Assembly: GCF_024178165.1 (NCBI RefSeq)
Contig: NZ_JAMZIE010000011.1
Coordinates: 1-38,871, forward strand
Source of the DNA: Halohasta salina
GTDB lineage: Archaea > Halobacteriota > Halobacteria > Halobacteriales > Haloferacaceae
Direction: 5' to 3'
Length of the DNA: 38,871 bases
Numbering within the stretch: the first letter of the stretch is position 1; each line of letters starts with the position of its first letter. Made by a program: the position numbers and the translations under genes. Below, in pieces: positions 1 to 8,696 of this stretch. Under the pieces are notes generated by a model. That model was not told where the DNA came from, searched no databases, and saw only the letters and a list, made by a program, of their open reading frames with translations.

Positions 1-236
1 TCAAGAACTCGCTGACTTGACTGAGAATGAAGGTCACTGTAGCGTTCGTGGTCTTTCAATTCTGATTTGAGTTCGCTGTCGTCGGGAATTTCCCCGTCTT
101 CGTCCCACCGGCCTTGAGAGTAGTATCGGGCGACATTCCACAGCTTCGACGCGGAGAGCCCACACTGATCGAGGTCGTCGCACACCTGCTGGTGGTTGAC
201 GATTTTTGCCCGATAGGTGCGGGTAGTCTCCAACAT
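1..236 (-). CDS. tnpB: IS200/IS605-family TnpB, N-terminal part (runs off window)
   Basis: The minus strand from the ATG at 236 reads without a stop to the window edge and gives about 78 residues. It begins MLETTRTYRAKIVNHQQ and contains ASKLWNVARYY, DEDGEIPDD and DHERYSDLHSQSSQ, the usual N-terminus of haloarchaeal TnpB (IS1341 type). TnpB is the RNA-guided nuclease of IS200/IS605 elements. The RuvC residues lie outside the window, so activity cannot be judged. Family assignment rests on recognising the N-terminal sequence; no TnpA is visible here. Confidence 0.85.
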   Translation of the reverse strand, partial: MLETTRTYRAKIVNHQQVCDDLDQCGLSASKLWNVARYYSQGRWDEDGEIPDDSELKSELKDHERYSDLHSQSSQRVL

Positions 237-244
237 CGTCCTGT

Positions 245-282
245 GTTCATAACAAGTTATGGAAGATTATATATTAAAACCA
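245..282 (-). promoter_or_regulatory. Putative tnpB promoter with palindrome
   Basis: Upstream of the TnpB start there is a perfect palindrome CATAAC-AA-GTTATG (248-261). Next to it is an A/T-rich stretch (266-280, minus strand TTTTAATATATAATC) that fits an archaeal TATA box 30-44 nt before the ATG. The palindrome could be an operator or part of the element's left-end structure. Confidence 0.45.
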
Positions 283-339
283 ATGACTGAACGTGGAATA
301 TCCAGCAATACCATCGAACGTGGTTAGTGAGAGGTCAGT

Positions 340-376
340 CGGCTGTATCCCCGCCCTGAAGGGCGAGGTTTTAGCC
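340..376 (-). mobile_element. Orphan TnpB 3'-end (right-end/omega-RNA type) hairpin
   Basis: A hairpin with arms CGCCC (352-356) and GGGCG (361-365), loop TGAA, extends outward with one mismatch. The minus-strand reading resembles the C/G-rich hairpin that closes haloarchaeal tnpB genes and their guide-type RNA. No TnpB reading frame remains on its 5' side (376-530), so it is probably a relic. The intergenic stretch 282-530 holds nothing else I can support. Confidence 0.45.
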
Positions 377-494
377 TTGTTTCTCCCATAACATCGAAAA
401 CAGCGACATAAATCCCACAGTATCGCGTGGAAGGTTGATGAATCACCGGGTGAACGGTTACCCAGTGGTTCACTATCCCGTTTGTGGTGGAATC

Positions 495-532
495 TGACAA
501 ATTAAGTATGAGGCCGACGGGAATGCTAATAA
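495..532 (+). promoter_or_regulatory. TATA-like element of the FilR1-type regulator
   Basis: The A/T-rich CAAATTAAG around 497-505 lies about 30 nt before the ATG at 533 and no Shine-Dalgarno sequence is seen. This suits leaderless transcription and supports the chosen start over the out-of-frame ATG at 523. Confidence 0.45.
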
Positions 533-1417
533 ATGCCGTCGCAGTCTCCAAACGAGTTCGTCATCACATCCTCTGTGCGGACAGAGATCGTGCTCAAGGT
601 AGCGGAGAGTCTGACATCGACCGACGTGCTGCTGTCGGAAATTACTGCGAGCGACTCCGCGATCTACGACGCGCTCGGGACGCTCAGAGATCGTGGGCTG
701 GTAACCCAGAACGAGGATGGTTGGGAACTCACGGCCCATGGCGCTCTTGTCGCAGACAGCGTCTCGGCATGGCAATCTTCGGAAGCGTTTCTCGAAATGA
801 ATCCGACGTTCTGGAAGAACCACCGGACGACCGTTATTCCAGCGCGGTTCCGTCAGCGGCTCCCAGAGATCGGCGAGTATGAGATCATCCGCGATACGCC
901 ACAATATCCGAACCGGTCCGAAGATGTGGCTATCAGTATACTCCAATCAGCCGACTCCTGTGAGCTCACAACGCCGTACTACTCACGACGCCATCAGGAG
1001 GCTATTCCGACGACCCCAGACACACGTTTGTTGGTAACTCGAGACGTGATTGATGTCAGCTTCCAGCGGTACGAGGACGGTCACCGTGAGGAGCTGAACA
1101 ACTTAGATCCAGCAAGTATCCGGCTGACAGACTGCCAGTTTGCGTCAGTTGTCACTGACAACAAACTAAAATTCGAACTGCCGACTGTGAGCGAGGGCAC
1201 AAAAGGTCGATATGACGAGCCAGAGGTGACTGACTCATTAGAACGTGGATCGATCGCTGATACCACTGCCCTATTTGTTTCCGAGACTGAGGCAGCAATA
1301 CAGTGGGGACGCGACCTCTTTGAGACGCTCTGGGCGGACTCGGACCCACTCGGTCCGTACCTCAAACGCGAATTCCCCGAACTATGGGAGCGACATTTGT
1401 CGGGAGAGTCAATCTGA
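533..1417 (+). CDS. FilR1/DUF1724-type winged-helix transcriptional regulator
   Basis: A 294-residue protein with an N-terminal winged helix (about residues 10-80; segments SAIYDALGTLRDRGLV and WELTAHGALVADSV are typical recognition-helix and wing regions). A middle/C-terminal alpha-beta domain follows, with the pattern of haloarchaeal regulators annotated as FilR1 domain proteins (formerly DUF1724), including DTRLLVTRDVIDV and a late SETEAAIQWGRDLFE. Such proteins are cytosolic DNA-binding regulators whose ligand is usually unknown. It stands alone; the next gene starts 200 nt downstream with its own promoter signals. Family call is fairly secure, target unknown. Confidence 0.8.
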   Translation: MPSQSPNEFVITSSVRTEIVLKVAESLTSTDVLLSEITASDSAIYDALGTLRDRGLVTQNEDGWELTAHGALVADSVSAWQSSEAFLEMNPTFWKNHRTTVIPARFRQRLPEIGEYEIIRDTPQYPNRSEDVAISILQSADSCELTTPYYSRRHQEAIPTTPDTRLLVTRDVIDVSFQRYEDGHREELNNLDPASIRLTDCQFASVVTDNKLKFELPTVSEGTKGRYDEPEVTDSLERGSIADTTALFVSETEAAIQWGRDLFETLWADSDPLGPYLKREFPELWERHLSGESI

Positions 1418-1530
1418 AAACCCGTGCTAATATCAGATTCCACGCATGTCTGACCAGTGGCCCGTGCGTGGACGATTCCTAACGGTGTTCACTGTAATTG
1501 CATAGCTTGAATCTTATTTCTTGCAAAACT

Positions 1531-1612
1531 ATGATGTTTAAATGTCTACGATTCGATCCATGTTACTGTGTCTCAAATGACCGACACCAATCCACAAGCA
1601 ATTGAGGGAGAC
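1531..1612 (+). promoter_or_regulatory. TATA-like element and Shine-Dalgarno of the SDR gene
   Basis: TGTTTAAATG at about 1533-1542 resembles a TATA box. GAGGGAGA (1603-1610) is a good Shine-Dalgarno just before the ATG at 1615. Together they imply a leadered transcript, unlike most genes in this window, and fix the start. Confidence 0.5.
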
Positions 1613-1614
1613 CA

Positions 1615-2397
1615 ATGAGTCAACTACTCGCAAACGAGACGGCTATCGTGACGGGGGGAGCAAGCGGCATCGGCCGTATGATCGCGTTGACGTTTGCCGA
1701 TCACGGTGCCGATATCGTCGTTGCTGATGTCCGCGAGACGCCACGAGAAGGTGGCGAGCCGACACACGAGCAGATCACGACCGAGACCGACCAAACGGCG
1801 GTCTACGTCGAGTGTGATGTGACAGAGCGAGCAGACCTGGAAGCCGCCGTCGACGCTGCCGAAGATCTCGGTGGCCTCGATATCATGGTCAACAATGCAG
1901 GCATCCACAATGAGACCCCATTTTTCGAAGTTACAGAAGAGGAATTCGATCAGCTCATCGATATCAATGTCAAAGGCGTCTTTTTAGGGGCGCAGGTCGC
2001 TGGCCAACGACTGATCGAAAACGATGAGGGAGGGACGATCATTAATATGGCAAGCCTCGCGGCAGATCAAGGGGCGTCTTATCAGACGATTTATACTGCT
2101 TCGAAAGGGGCCGTGAAATCACTGACCTACGCGCTGGCTGATGTTTTCGGTGGGCATGGGGTCCGCGTCAACGCCATCAAACCAAGTTTCACCGAAACGC
2201 AAATGTTAGCTCAGGGTGGGATGGGAGAAGGCGAAGCTGGCAAGCAGCTCGAAAAGGCGATGCTGGGTGCGACACCCGCCGGCCGATTCGGCGAACCCGA
2301 AGAGATCGCCGATGTGGCACTGTTTCTCGCCAGTGACCTGAGTTCCTACGTCAACGGTGAGTCGGTCTCAGTCGACGGGGGGCTCGGCCATACCTAA
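1615..2397 (+). CDS. Short-chain dehydrogenase/reductase (SDR), classical type
   Basis: A 260-residue soluble NAD(P)-dependent oxidoreductase, full length for a classical SDR. Visible motifs are TGGASGIG at 13-20 (cofactor loop), Asp38 after beta-2 (favours NAD over NADP), NNAG at 93-96, and the catalytic tetrad Asn118, Ser147, Tyr160, Lys164 in a YTASK context. The C-terminal FLASDLSSYVNGESVSVDGG is typical of the glucose-dehydrogenase/FabG-like branch. The substrate cannot be read from sequence. A convergent alpha/beta hydrolase follows on the other strand; a shared pathway is not demonstrated. Confidence 0.92.
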   Translation: MSQLLANETAIVTGGASGIGRMIALTFADHGADIVVADVRETPREGGEPTHEQITTETDQTAVYVECDVTERADLEAAVDAAEDLGGLDIMVNNAGIHNETPFFEVTEEEFDQLIDINVKGVFLGAQVAGQRLIENDEGGTIINMASLAADQGASYQTIYTASKGAVKSLTYALADVFGGHGVRVNAIKPSFTETQMLAQGGMGEGEAGKQLEKAMLGATPAGRFGEPEEIADVALFLASDLSSYVNGESVSVDGGLGHT

Positions 2398-2549
2398 CAG
2401 AGATACCTACGGTTTGTATTCAGCAGCTGATTCCTGCTGCACCTCGGAACGGTTGCAGACGCAGGCGCAAGACTCGAACTCTGTCTCGGTCACGCTACAA
2501 TCTAAAAACCGTTGGAAACGTCGACAGAGCCGGCGACGTAGACGGTGGA

Positions 2550-3344
2550 TCAGACATTGCGCATGAACGTGTCGACTGCTGCTGAAACCAGTTCTGGTGC
2601 TTCGGCAGGGCCACTATGGCTGACACTGTCGAACTCCACAAAACGACTCTGTGGGAGCGCATCGTGGACAGCGCGAGCGCTTTCACGAAGGAAATCCGGG
2701 CCGTCGGTGCCGCTCAGAACCAGCACGGGAACATCGACATCGAGCGTGGATGGAAGCTGGTACTGCTCGACGGCCCGATTCATCCGGACGACCTCGTCGG
2801 CGAGTTCTACACAGCGAGGCCAGACCGGCCATTCTGCCAACCACGCATCGAAGTCGTCGACGCCATCGGGATGGAGAACCTGCTCGATGTACAGTTTGAC
2901 CGCCGCTTCGGGCTCTCCGTCATCGATGAGCCGTGCCATACGATCCGAGAGATCCGCCTCCGTGCGGAAGGCTTCGGGGAGCACTGCTGGCTCGTATGCA
3001 ATGGCTGCCTCGACGGCTGCATCCCTCGCGGCCTCGATTGCTGTGAGTGCACCGAACGAATGGCCGAGCAAGATCGGATCGCCGTCGACGGTATCGGCGA
3101 GTCTCCGCACGTAGGCCACTTCCCGAGCCAGCACCTCGTCGGCTATCGTCTCGGTCAGGTCATCGAGGCAGGTGCCGAATCCAGGTCGCTGGGGAACCAC
3201 TGCGGCATAGTCTTCGAAGTGGGGGACGACCGGAGTCCAGTACTCCCGCGGAGCCATTCCTCCGTGGAGCATGATTATCGGTTGCCCGGTGCCGTGGCGT
3301 TCATACGTGAGTTTGGTCTCGTCTTCGAATTGAGTCGACTGCAT
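2550..3344 (-). CDS. Alpha/beta-fold hydrolase
   Basis: A 264-residue single-domain hydrolase. HGG (27-29) forms the likely oxyanion hole, GHSFG (94-98) carries nucleophile Ser96, Asp214 in SGTDGPD is the likely acid, and His243 in VSHSGP the base. Length and motif spacing fit the esterase/epoxide-hydrolase-like superfamily. The substrate is unknown. The start at 3344 begins MQSTQFEDETKLTYERHG, a normal N-terminus just before the first strand. Confidence 0.88.
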   Translation of the reverse strand: MQSTQFEDETKLTYERHGTGQPIIMLHGGMAPREYWTPVVPHFEDYAAVVPQRPGFGTCLDDLTETIADEVLAREVAYVRRLADTVDGDPILLGHSFGALTAIEAARDAAVEAAIAYEPAVLPEAFRTEADLSDRMARLIDDGEPEAAVKLYIEQVLHPDGVDDFDAWLAEWPVWPRCVELADEVVRMNRAVEQYQLPSTLDVDVPVLVLSGTDGPDFLRESARAVHDALPQSRFVEFDSVSHSGPAEAPELVSAAVDTFMRNV

Positions 3345-3395
3345 GCACCTCTGGCTTCGAGAGCGAGTTGGCTAAGACGTTCTCTCAGTGATTCG

Positions 3396-3420
3396 GCCGT
3401 TTAAATTAGCTATACAGAGA
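3396..3420. promoter_or_regulatory. A/T-rich core between divergent genes
   Basis: GTTTAAATTAGCTATACAG is the only clear TATA-like stretch in the 178-nt intergenic region between the hydrolase (minus) and the Bat-like regulator (plus). On the minus strand it is about 60 nt from the hydrolase ATG, and on the plus strand about 110 nt from the regulator. Shared use is possible but not shown. Confidence 0.3.
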
Positions 3421-3522
3421 TACGCCGCTCCGGGCTCGACTGGTGGACTCGCTGTGCGAGTGAGATAGATCGCTTGTCAGAATGACCGACACTCCCTTTG
3501 CAAACGGTCAATACGGTGGGAT

Positions 3523-4209
3523 ATGGGGCTTCATGCTGAGTTCGATATCGACTGCGAGGCTCTCCCACTTGTTGGAGTGGCAGCAAGCGTCCCTGAAGCG
3601 ACGATAACACTCGAACTGCAGTACAACCATGGAAACCGACCCGTGTTCCTCGTCACCGTTCAAGACGGCTCTCGGGAGGCAGTCGAGAACGCCTTCACGA
3701 ATGCATACGATGTTGCAGCGTGGACACTCGTCGGGCAGGCTGGAGAAACCCGTCGATACCAGATACACCCAGCGCTGAGTCTGGAGGAGCAACTCGGAGA
3801 GCATCTCGACGATATAGAAGGCCTCGAAGCCCTCGCGACGGTCGACGCGATCATCGAGCGGATCGCGGTGCTACGGGACGGATGGCGACAGACCGGCTGG
3901 TTCGCCGACCGGGACGCGTTCGGTGCGTTTTCCTCCTTTTGGCGGCAAAACGCCGGCTTCCGGTTGCATCGGCTGACCCAAGACGGGGAGTCCGAACCGG
4001 CAGGTAATGGACTTACTGATCGTCAACACGAGGCGCTTCGAATCGCCTACGAGTTGGGCTATTTCGACATCCCACGGCGGGCGTCACTAGAAGACATCGC
4101 CACGGAACTGGATATCTCTCCGTCCTCCGTCTCCGAACGACTGCGCCGAGCACAAACCCAACTCATCGAAGAGACCGTCGCGACGACGTGGCCGCCACTT
4201 CCCAACTGA
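3523..4209 (+). CDS. Bat-type HTH_10 transcriptional regulator
   Basis: A 228-residue protein. The C-terminal 55 residues (about 165-220) match the HTH_10 domain: LTDRQHEALRIAYELGYFDIPR, then LEDIATELDISPSSVSERLRRAQ. The N-terminal half is an unassigned sensor-like alpha/beta region, as in many short Bat-like regulators of haloarchaea. It ends about 95 nt before the first codon of the downstream ABC ATPase on the same strand, so it may regulate that exporter. That link is inference. Confidence 0.85.
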   Translation: MGLHAEFDIDCEALPLVGVAASVPEATITLELQYNHGNRPVFLVTVQDGSREAVENAFTNAYDVAAWTLVGQAGETRRYQIHPALSLEEQLGEHLDDIEGLEALATVDAIIERIAVLRDGWRQTGWFADRDAFGAFSSFWRQNAGFRLHRLTQDGESEPAGNGLTDRQHEALRIAYELGYFDIPRRASLEDIATELDISPSSVSERLRRAQTQLIEETVATTWPPLPN

Positions 4210-4238
4210 GTAGGACGGTTGGGGCTGCCACGGGACGG

Positions 4239-4248
4239 GTATTTAAAA
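4239..4248 (+). promoter_or_regulatory. TATA-like box before the ABC exporter
   Basis: GTATTTAAAAG lies between the regulator and the ATPase gene. It is about 60 nt before the ancestral ATG at 4305, so a leadered transcript would be expected. Confidence 0.4.
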
Positions 4249-4304
4249 GCCCCCACAGATTCGAGAATTCCCTACCCGAGTCCGTCCTGATTTCCCGATC
4301 GCCG

Positions 4305-5360
4305 ATGTCATTACAACAGCCACGACAATAGTCCGAGGCGGACGAACCCACCTCGAAGCGTCGGACTGCTATCGACGCAGACGGTGTGCATGTAACGTAT
4401 GAGGATGGAACCGAAGCCGTCCAAGGCGTCTCTCTCGACGTCAAAGAAGGCGAGTTCTTCGGGTTCCTCGGCCCAAACGGGGCTGGCAAGACGACTACGA
4501 TCAAGACCCTGGTCACGCTGCTGTATCCGACACAGGGAGCAGTCCACATCAACGGCTACGATACGAAAACCGATCCACAGGCCGTGCGCGAATCTATCGG
4601 CTACATGGCCCAAGAGACGAGTATCGACTTCGAACTCACACCCCGTGAGAACTTACGGGTAGCCTGCCGGATATACGGTGTTCCGAAAGCCCAGCGCGAA
4701 GAGCGGATCGAGGAACTGCTTGATCTCGTCGACCTACAGGACGTCGCAGACAAGCGAGCAGAAACGTTCTCCGGCGGGATGCAGAAACGTCTCGACACCG
4801 CAACTGTCCTCGTCCATCGTCCACCTGTCGTCTTCCTCGACGAGCCGACGACCGGTCTGGATCCCGAAGCACGACTTCGAGTCTGGAACTACTTCGAGAA
4901 GATCAACGAGCAGGGAACGACGGTGTTTCTCACGACGCAGTATCTCGAAGAAGCAAACGAGTTGTGTGATCGGCTGGCCATCCTGCAGGACGGTCAGATC
5001 ACTCATACCGGCACACCTGCGGCACTCAAATCAGCCGTCGGGACCGAGACGGTCACACTCTCGCTAGATAAGCCGACCGACGAGACCCAACGCCGTGCGC
5101 TGGAAGCGGTTCGTCGTCTCAACGCACTCGACGCGGCGAGGATCGAGACCACCGCAGACGGCCTCGTCATCGACGCCGACAACGCTCGTGCGGCCACCAG
5201 TGACCTCTTCACCGAGTTGGCCGCCGCAGACACCGCGGTCGACGATTTCGAGATTCGATCACCGACACTGGATGACGTCTTCCTTACTGTGACCGGCGAC
5301 GACGCTGTCGACGAGCAGCGTGAGACGGCTGAATCAACAAGCTCCGAGGTGGCTCAATGA
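4305..5360 (+). pseudogene. DrrA-like ABC transporter ATPase with an early in-frame stop
   Basis: From the ATG at 4305 the frame reads MSLQQPRQ, then TAG at 4329-4331, then continues through a normal ABC N-terminus (SEADEPTSKRRTAIDADGV) to the stop at 5358. Restart at GTG 4386 gives 324 residues with Walker A GPNGAGKT (29-36), FSGGMQKR signature (128-135), Walker B VVFLDEP (148-154) and a Q-loop-type TTQYLEEA typical of daunorubicin-resistance (DrrA) ATPases. The restart loses the first beta-strand of the ATPase fold. With the truncated permease behind it, the exporter is probably inactive, although the restart product could still be made. Confidence 0.75.
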
Positions 5361-5929
5361 GCGGCGTTACTGACGAGCACGGTCCCATCGATGGTGAGTC
5401 GGCCACGAGAGCATCCGGCAACGGATCGCCGACAGACGCATGGATCAGTTTCAAGCGGTGGCTCCTCAAGAGTCCCCGCAATCCGTATGTGACGTTCACC
5501 TCGCTTGTCCAGCCGATCATCTTCTTCGTCCTCTTGGCGGAGGTCCTCGGTGCTGTCGCTGGTGGAGCCCTAGCTCAGTCGGTCGACGGTGGCGTCTCGT
5601 ATGTGACTTATCTCACCCCGGCGATCATCATTCAGTCGGCGTTGGCTGCTGCGGCCGTCTCCGGCATCGGCCTGGTCGACGATATGGAGACGGGGATGTT
5701 CGACAAGACACTCATCTCCCCGATGAATCGGAGCGCCCTGTTCGTCGGGAAGGTACTGTCCGAACTCGTCCGGATCACCGTCCAAACGGGGATCATCCTC
5801 GGCCTCGGGTATCTCCTGTTGGGTTTCAAATCGGGCACATCCGTCGCCGGCCATCTCCAGACAGGGGTCTTCGGTGTTCTGGGGATATTCGTTATCACCC
5901 TGATCGTTGGCAGTGTGTTCATGGCGTGA
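5357..5929 (+). pseudogene. ABC-2 type permease, C-terminally truncated
   Basis: Overlaps the ATPase stop by 4 nt (ATGA), a translationally coupled pair. The 190 residues have a cytosolic N-terminus and about four hydrophobic segments (SLVQPIIFFVLLAEVLG; YLTPAIIIQSALAAAAVSGI; TVQTGIILGLGYLLLG; VFGVLGIFVITLIVGSVFM), as in DrrB/ABC-2 permeases. It stops at GSVFMA, where full-length relatives (around 250-280 residues) continue with two or more further helices. The missing 3' end lies just before the toxin-antitoxin promoter, so arrival of that module or a deletion may have cut the gene. Confidence 0.75.
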
Positions 5930-5972
5930 TTGATTCTTTCATCCTGCTCTATTCTGGAGTCTCCCCACCGAA

Positions 5973-6005
5973 GCGTTTGTATACAATGCAAACATAGCAA
6001 ACACC
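5973..6005 (+). promoter_or_regulatory. Toxin-antitoxin promoter with GTTTG/CAAAC arms
   Basis: GTTTG (5975-5979) and CAAAC (5989-5993) are inverted around TATACAATG, and GCAAAC recurs at 5998-6003. The TATACA core lies about 25 nt before the antitoxin ATG at 6006, so the arms overlap the promoter of a leaderless gene. Autorepression by the antitoxin is the usual arrangement and would fit. Confidence 0.5.
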
Positions 6006-6296
6006 ATGGGGACGATTTCCGCACGGGTGCCGGATGAATTAGAGACAGAACTTGAGACCTATCTTGAAGATGAGAACCTTGATCGATCCACGGCAGTTCG
6101 GAAACTACTCTCAGAGAGTCTCAAAGACTGGCGTCGACAACGGGCACTCGAACAGCTGTCGGATGGGAAAGTGACGTTCAGCAAGGCAGCTGAACTCGCA
6201 GACATGTCCGTCTGGGATTTTGCTCAGTTGGCCGAAGAACACGATATCACATGGGTAGATGACGACCACCTCGATGACGATCTTGAGGCACTCTGA
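6006..6296 (+). CDS. UPF0175-family antitoxin with ribbon-helix-helix N-terminus
   Basis: A 96-residue protein. Residues 1-40 (MGTISARVPDELETELETYL, then DRSTAVRKLL) read as a ribbon-helix-helix DNA-binding segment. Residues 55-85 (KVTFSKAAELADMSVWDF then LAEEHDI) match the UPF0175 family. UPF0175 proteins are usually paired with a PIN-like partner, which follows here directly: the TGA at 6294 is followed by the partner's ATG at 6297. Likely antitoxin and autoregulator. Confidence 0.85.
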   Translation: MGTISARVPDELETELETYLEDENLDRSTAVRKLLSESLKDWRRQRALEQLSDGKVTFSKAAELADMSVWDFAQLAEEHDITWVDDDHLDDDLEAL

Positions 6297-6809
6297 ATGT
6301 GGGTCTTCGATGCAACGCCACTCATCTATCTCGCGAAAGTCGACCAACTCACGCTGATCTCACACCTCGACGAGTCGTGTGTCATCCCACAGCGAGTCTA
6401 TACCGAAGTTGTCGACACAGGTATCGAACAAGGCTACCCAGATGCTCGACGTATCGAACGGGGCGTTGAGGATGATGTCTTCAGTGTAATTTCAGTAGAC
6501 GACGATGAGTTCTTTGCGCGAGTACAACGCAACCCCAAGCTAAGCGACGCTGATGTTGCTGTCCTTGCCTGTGCGTCCGCTCACGACGGTGTGGCTATGA
6601 TGGACGAGACATATGGGCGCGACGTCGCATCAACTGAGGGAATCACGACACGAGGCACTGCGTATCTTGTATTGTACCTTGCTAGCCAGAACGTGATCGG
6701 TATTGAGAAAGCACGAACGGTGATCGACGAAATGGTCGAACAGGGGTGGTACTGCTCACCCAGCATGTATGCGAAAGTCATACAGAAACTCGACTCATTT
6801 TCGGAGTGA
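6297..6809 (+). CDS. PIN-domain toxin, DUF3368-like
   Basis: A 170-residue PIN-like nuclease. Acidic residues in PIN positions are Asp5 (MWVFDATPLIYLAK), Glu37 (VYTEVV), Asp84/Asp86 (LSDADVAVLACA) and Asp103 (AMMDETYGR). It begins right after the antitoxin stop, so the two are co-translated. The sequence resembles DUF3368-type PIN proteins that accompany UPF0175 antitoxins. The expected role is RNA cleavage kept in check by the antitoxin. All acidic positions look intact. Confidence 0.85.
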   Translation: MWVFDATPLIYLAKVDQLTLISHLDESCVIPQRVYTEVVDTGIEQGYPDARRIERGVEDDVFSVISVDDDEFFARVQRNPKLSDADVAVLACASAHDGVAMMDETYGRDVASTEGITTRGTAYLVLYLASQNVIGIEKARTVIDEMVEQGWYCSPSMYAKVIQKLDSFSE

Positions 6810-6859
6810 TCCGAAGGCTAGTTCAGTAGCAATGTGAGCAACTCGGTCCCAGTCATCTA

Positions 6860-7054
6860 TCACACGTCGACCTCGGCCAGCCGGTGTGCTTCGTCGAAGT
6901 AAATAACGGCCTTTGCAATCATACAGTTTCGACGTGTCGACTGCCACTGTCCGATGTCACTCCATCCCTTGTCGTCGGGTTCCAGCTCGGTCGCGGGATC
7001 ATCGGGGCTCTCAACGACGTGGATCACATCCACCTCAGGAGTCGACTCGTTCAT
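6860..7054 (-). CDS. Small acidic hypothetical protein
   Basis: 64 residues, acidic and haloarchaeal in composition (NESTPEVDVIHVVESPDDPATE), with no domain I recognise. A TATA-like GATAAATTAAAAC lies 15-28 nt upstream on the minus strand, compatible with a leaderless transcript. The C-terminal half (CMIAKAVIYFDEAHRLAEV) could form one helix. It is convergent with the PIN toxin gene. Function unknown, and it may be spurious. Confidence 0.45.
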   Translation of the reverse strand: MNESTPEVDVIHVVESPDDPATELEPDDKGWSDIGQWQSTRRNCMIAKAVIYFDEAHRLAEVDV

Positions 7055-7343
7055 TTCTGAGGCGGTTTTAATTTATCAATTGAGGTAACATTCTCTCTAC
7101 GAGGCCAAATCAGCAAGCCTAGTTGACGTAGCAGCCGGCCAAAGCCTATCTTCGGTGTCTCTGCCAGTAGTCCCAAACAGATACTGATACAGCAAGACGG
7201 CCATTCCCCCCAGAAGGGCCTATTGCTGGATATCAGTCAGCCCGGCTTCAATACGACTGCTGCATTCCCCCACACAGCAGACAGAGTGGAACTGAATCCA
7301 CATTTGAAACCAAGACTGCGGAGAATATAAAGAGCGAAGCTGA

Positions 7344-8696
7344 CTAGTCAGTGTGTGCTTTTCCCGATGCTTCGAATAACTGTTCGAAGACCGCTTGTTC
7401 CGCTTTGCGGAGGTGACGATTGTATGTTTGTCGTGTGATTCCCAAGCGATCTGCTAACTCGTCGCCGGAACTTGTTCGTGGTGTCTCAAAGTAGCCGCTA
7501 TAGTAGGCTATCTGTACGGCTGCGAGCTGCTTTTCGGTCAGAGCATCTTGCACGATAGTATACAAGAGCCGTGGCGAGTAGTTGAGTTCGTGCGACACTA
7601 ATTCAAAATCTGAATACACACATCGAAGCTCTCTGAGTGCAGTTCGTAGGTCGATATCTCCCGGTAGTTTTCCAGTAAGCGCCGCTGAACCATCGGATTG
7701 GGTTTTCATGAGAGAAATCGCCTGTCCTCCGAGATCCTCAAAGACTAATGGAACACACAAGGTCCCTACATGGACTTCTAATCGACAGCTCTCATCAGTC
7801 GACTGGAGTAGGTTCGTATCCAAGACAGTAGAATCCTGTGCGAAGACTTCACGCAGTGTTTTTATTGGAATGCCAGTTGCGGTGAGATATTCAAGTGCAG
7901 TCCCATCAGGAAGCCTCACAACCTCATCGAAATCAATCTGGAATTCTGCATCAGTAGCGGCCACAAATGGCTCGAACAGCTGTTTTGAAGAGAGTTCGAT
8001 CAGTCGTGTCTCTTCGCTCGTCAACTTGTCTTCGCGATCTTTCAGCGCTGTCGCATCTTCAATGCCCACAATGATGTAGTCGACATCCCCAGTCGCATTG
8101 AGTACAGGTGCTGAGTTACTCGACAACCATCGTTCGGTCCCATCTGGGAGTTCGATCCCGTGTTCGAATCCATACACAGCCTGTTTCGTTTTTAATATAC
8201 GTGTGATTGGGTGTTCGTCGACAGGGACTGGCGTTCCATCTTCATGATAGATGTTCCACTCGGGTTGGCTGTAGGTTCGGCTCGTGATCTCACTGCGCTC
8301 GAGGCCTAACATCTCCTCAGCACGTCCGTTCGCAAATTCGATTTTCCCAGAGGGGTCGACAACGACGATACTCACGGGGCTGGCCTCCAAGATCTGCTCG
8401 ATGAGTGTATCTTCGCCTGGGACACGAACGATGCCACGAGTGCTGTCGGATTCAGTACGTCGATGAGCCAGATCACCCACTTTCAGTGGTCGCCACCAAA
8501 CCCGTGTGTGGTCACCAATCAGTTTGGTCTTCAACAGGTCTTGACTGCCCAGTGAATCCAATGTGGCCAACGCTACAAATAACTCACATCCCACAGCACT
8601 GGCGACTTCTTCGGTAGAAAGAGGCTCTGTAGGATCACCCACCGTATCGAAGACCCTGAAAACCTCTTGCGTATCGATGTGGCCCGAACGATCCAT
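7344..8696 (-). CDS. PAS-HTH_10 (Bat-like) sensor-regulator
   Basis: 450 residues. Residues 1-70 form a winged-helix-like region (LSTEEVASAVGCELFVALATLDSL split around residue 40). A PAS domain covers about 95-220 (IEQILEASPVSIVVVDPSG, then IEFANGRAEEMLGLERSEI, ending in a PAC-like VDYIIVGIEDATALKDRE). A bacterio-opsin-activator-type middle domain follows, and the C-terminal HTH_10 is at about 385-440 (LTEKQLAAVQIAYYSGYF; ELADRLGITRQTYNRHL). It is a one-component regulator responding to an unknown signal. No target is adjacent: upstream is a 440-nt gene-free stretch. Confidence 0.88.
   Translation of the reverse strand: MDRSGHIDTQEVFRVFDTVGDPTEPLSTEEVASAVGCELFVALATLDSLGSQDLLKTKLIGDHTRVWWRPLKVGDLAHRRTESDSTRGIVRVPGEDTLIEQILEASPVSIVVVDPSGKIEFANGRAEEMLGLERSEITSRTYSQPEWNIYHEDGTPVPVDEHPITRILKTKQAVYGFEHGIELPDGTERWLSSNSAPVLNATGDVDYIIVGIEDATALKDREDKLTSEETRLIELSSKQLFEPFVAATDAEFQIDFDEVVRLPDGTALEYLTATGIPIKTLREVFAQDSTVLDTNLLQSTDESCRLEVHVGTLCVPLVFEDLGGQAISLMKTQSDGSAALTGKLPGDIDLRTALRELRCVYSDFELVSHELNYSPRLLYTIVQDALTEKQLAAVQIAYYSGYFETPRTSSGDELADRLGITRQTYNRHLRKAEQAVFEQLFEASGKAHTD

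Noticed and set aside
4239-4385. ABC ATPase starting simply at GTG 4386
   Set aside because: The frame upstream of 4386 is clearly coding (DEPTSKRRTAIDADGV) back to a stop at 4329 and beyond to ATG 4305, so the GTG is a restart rather than the original start.
7055-7343. Minus-strand frame with a hydrophobic piece (ALLGGMAVLLYQYLFG) between two minus-strand genes
   Set aside because: It has an in-frame stop just before the hydrophobic part, only about 35 codons after an ATG, and no family resemblance. It could be debris; not listed as a gene.
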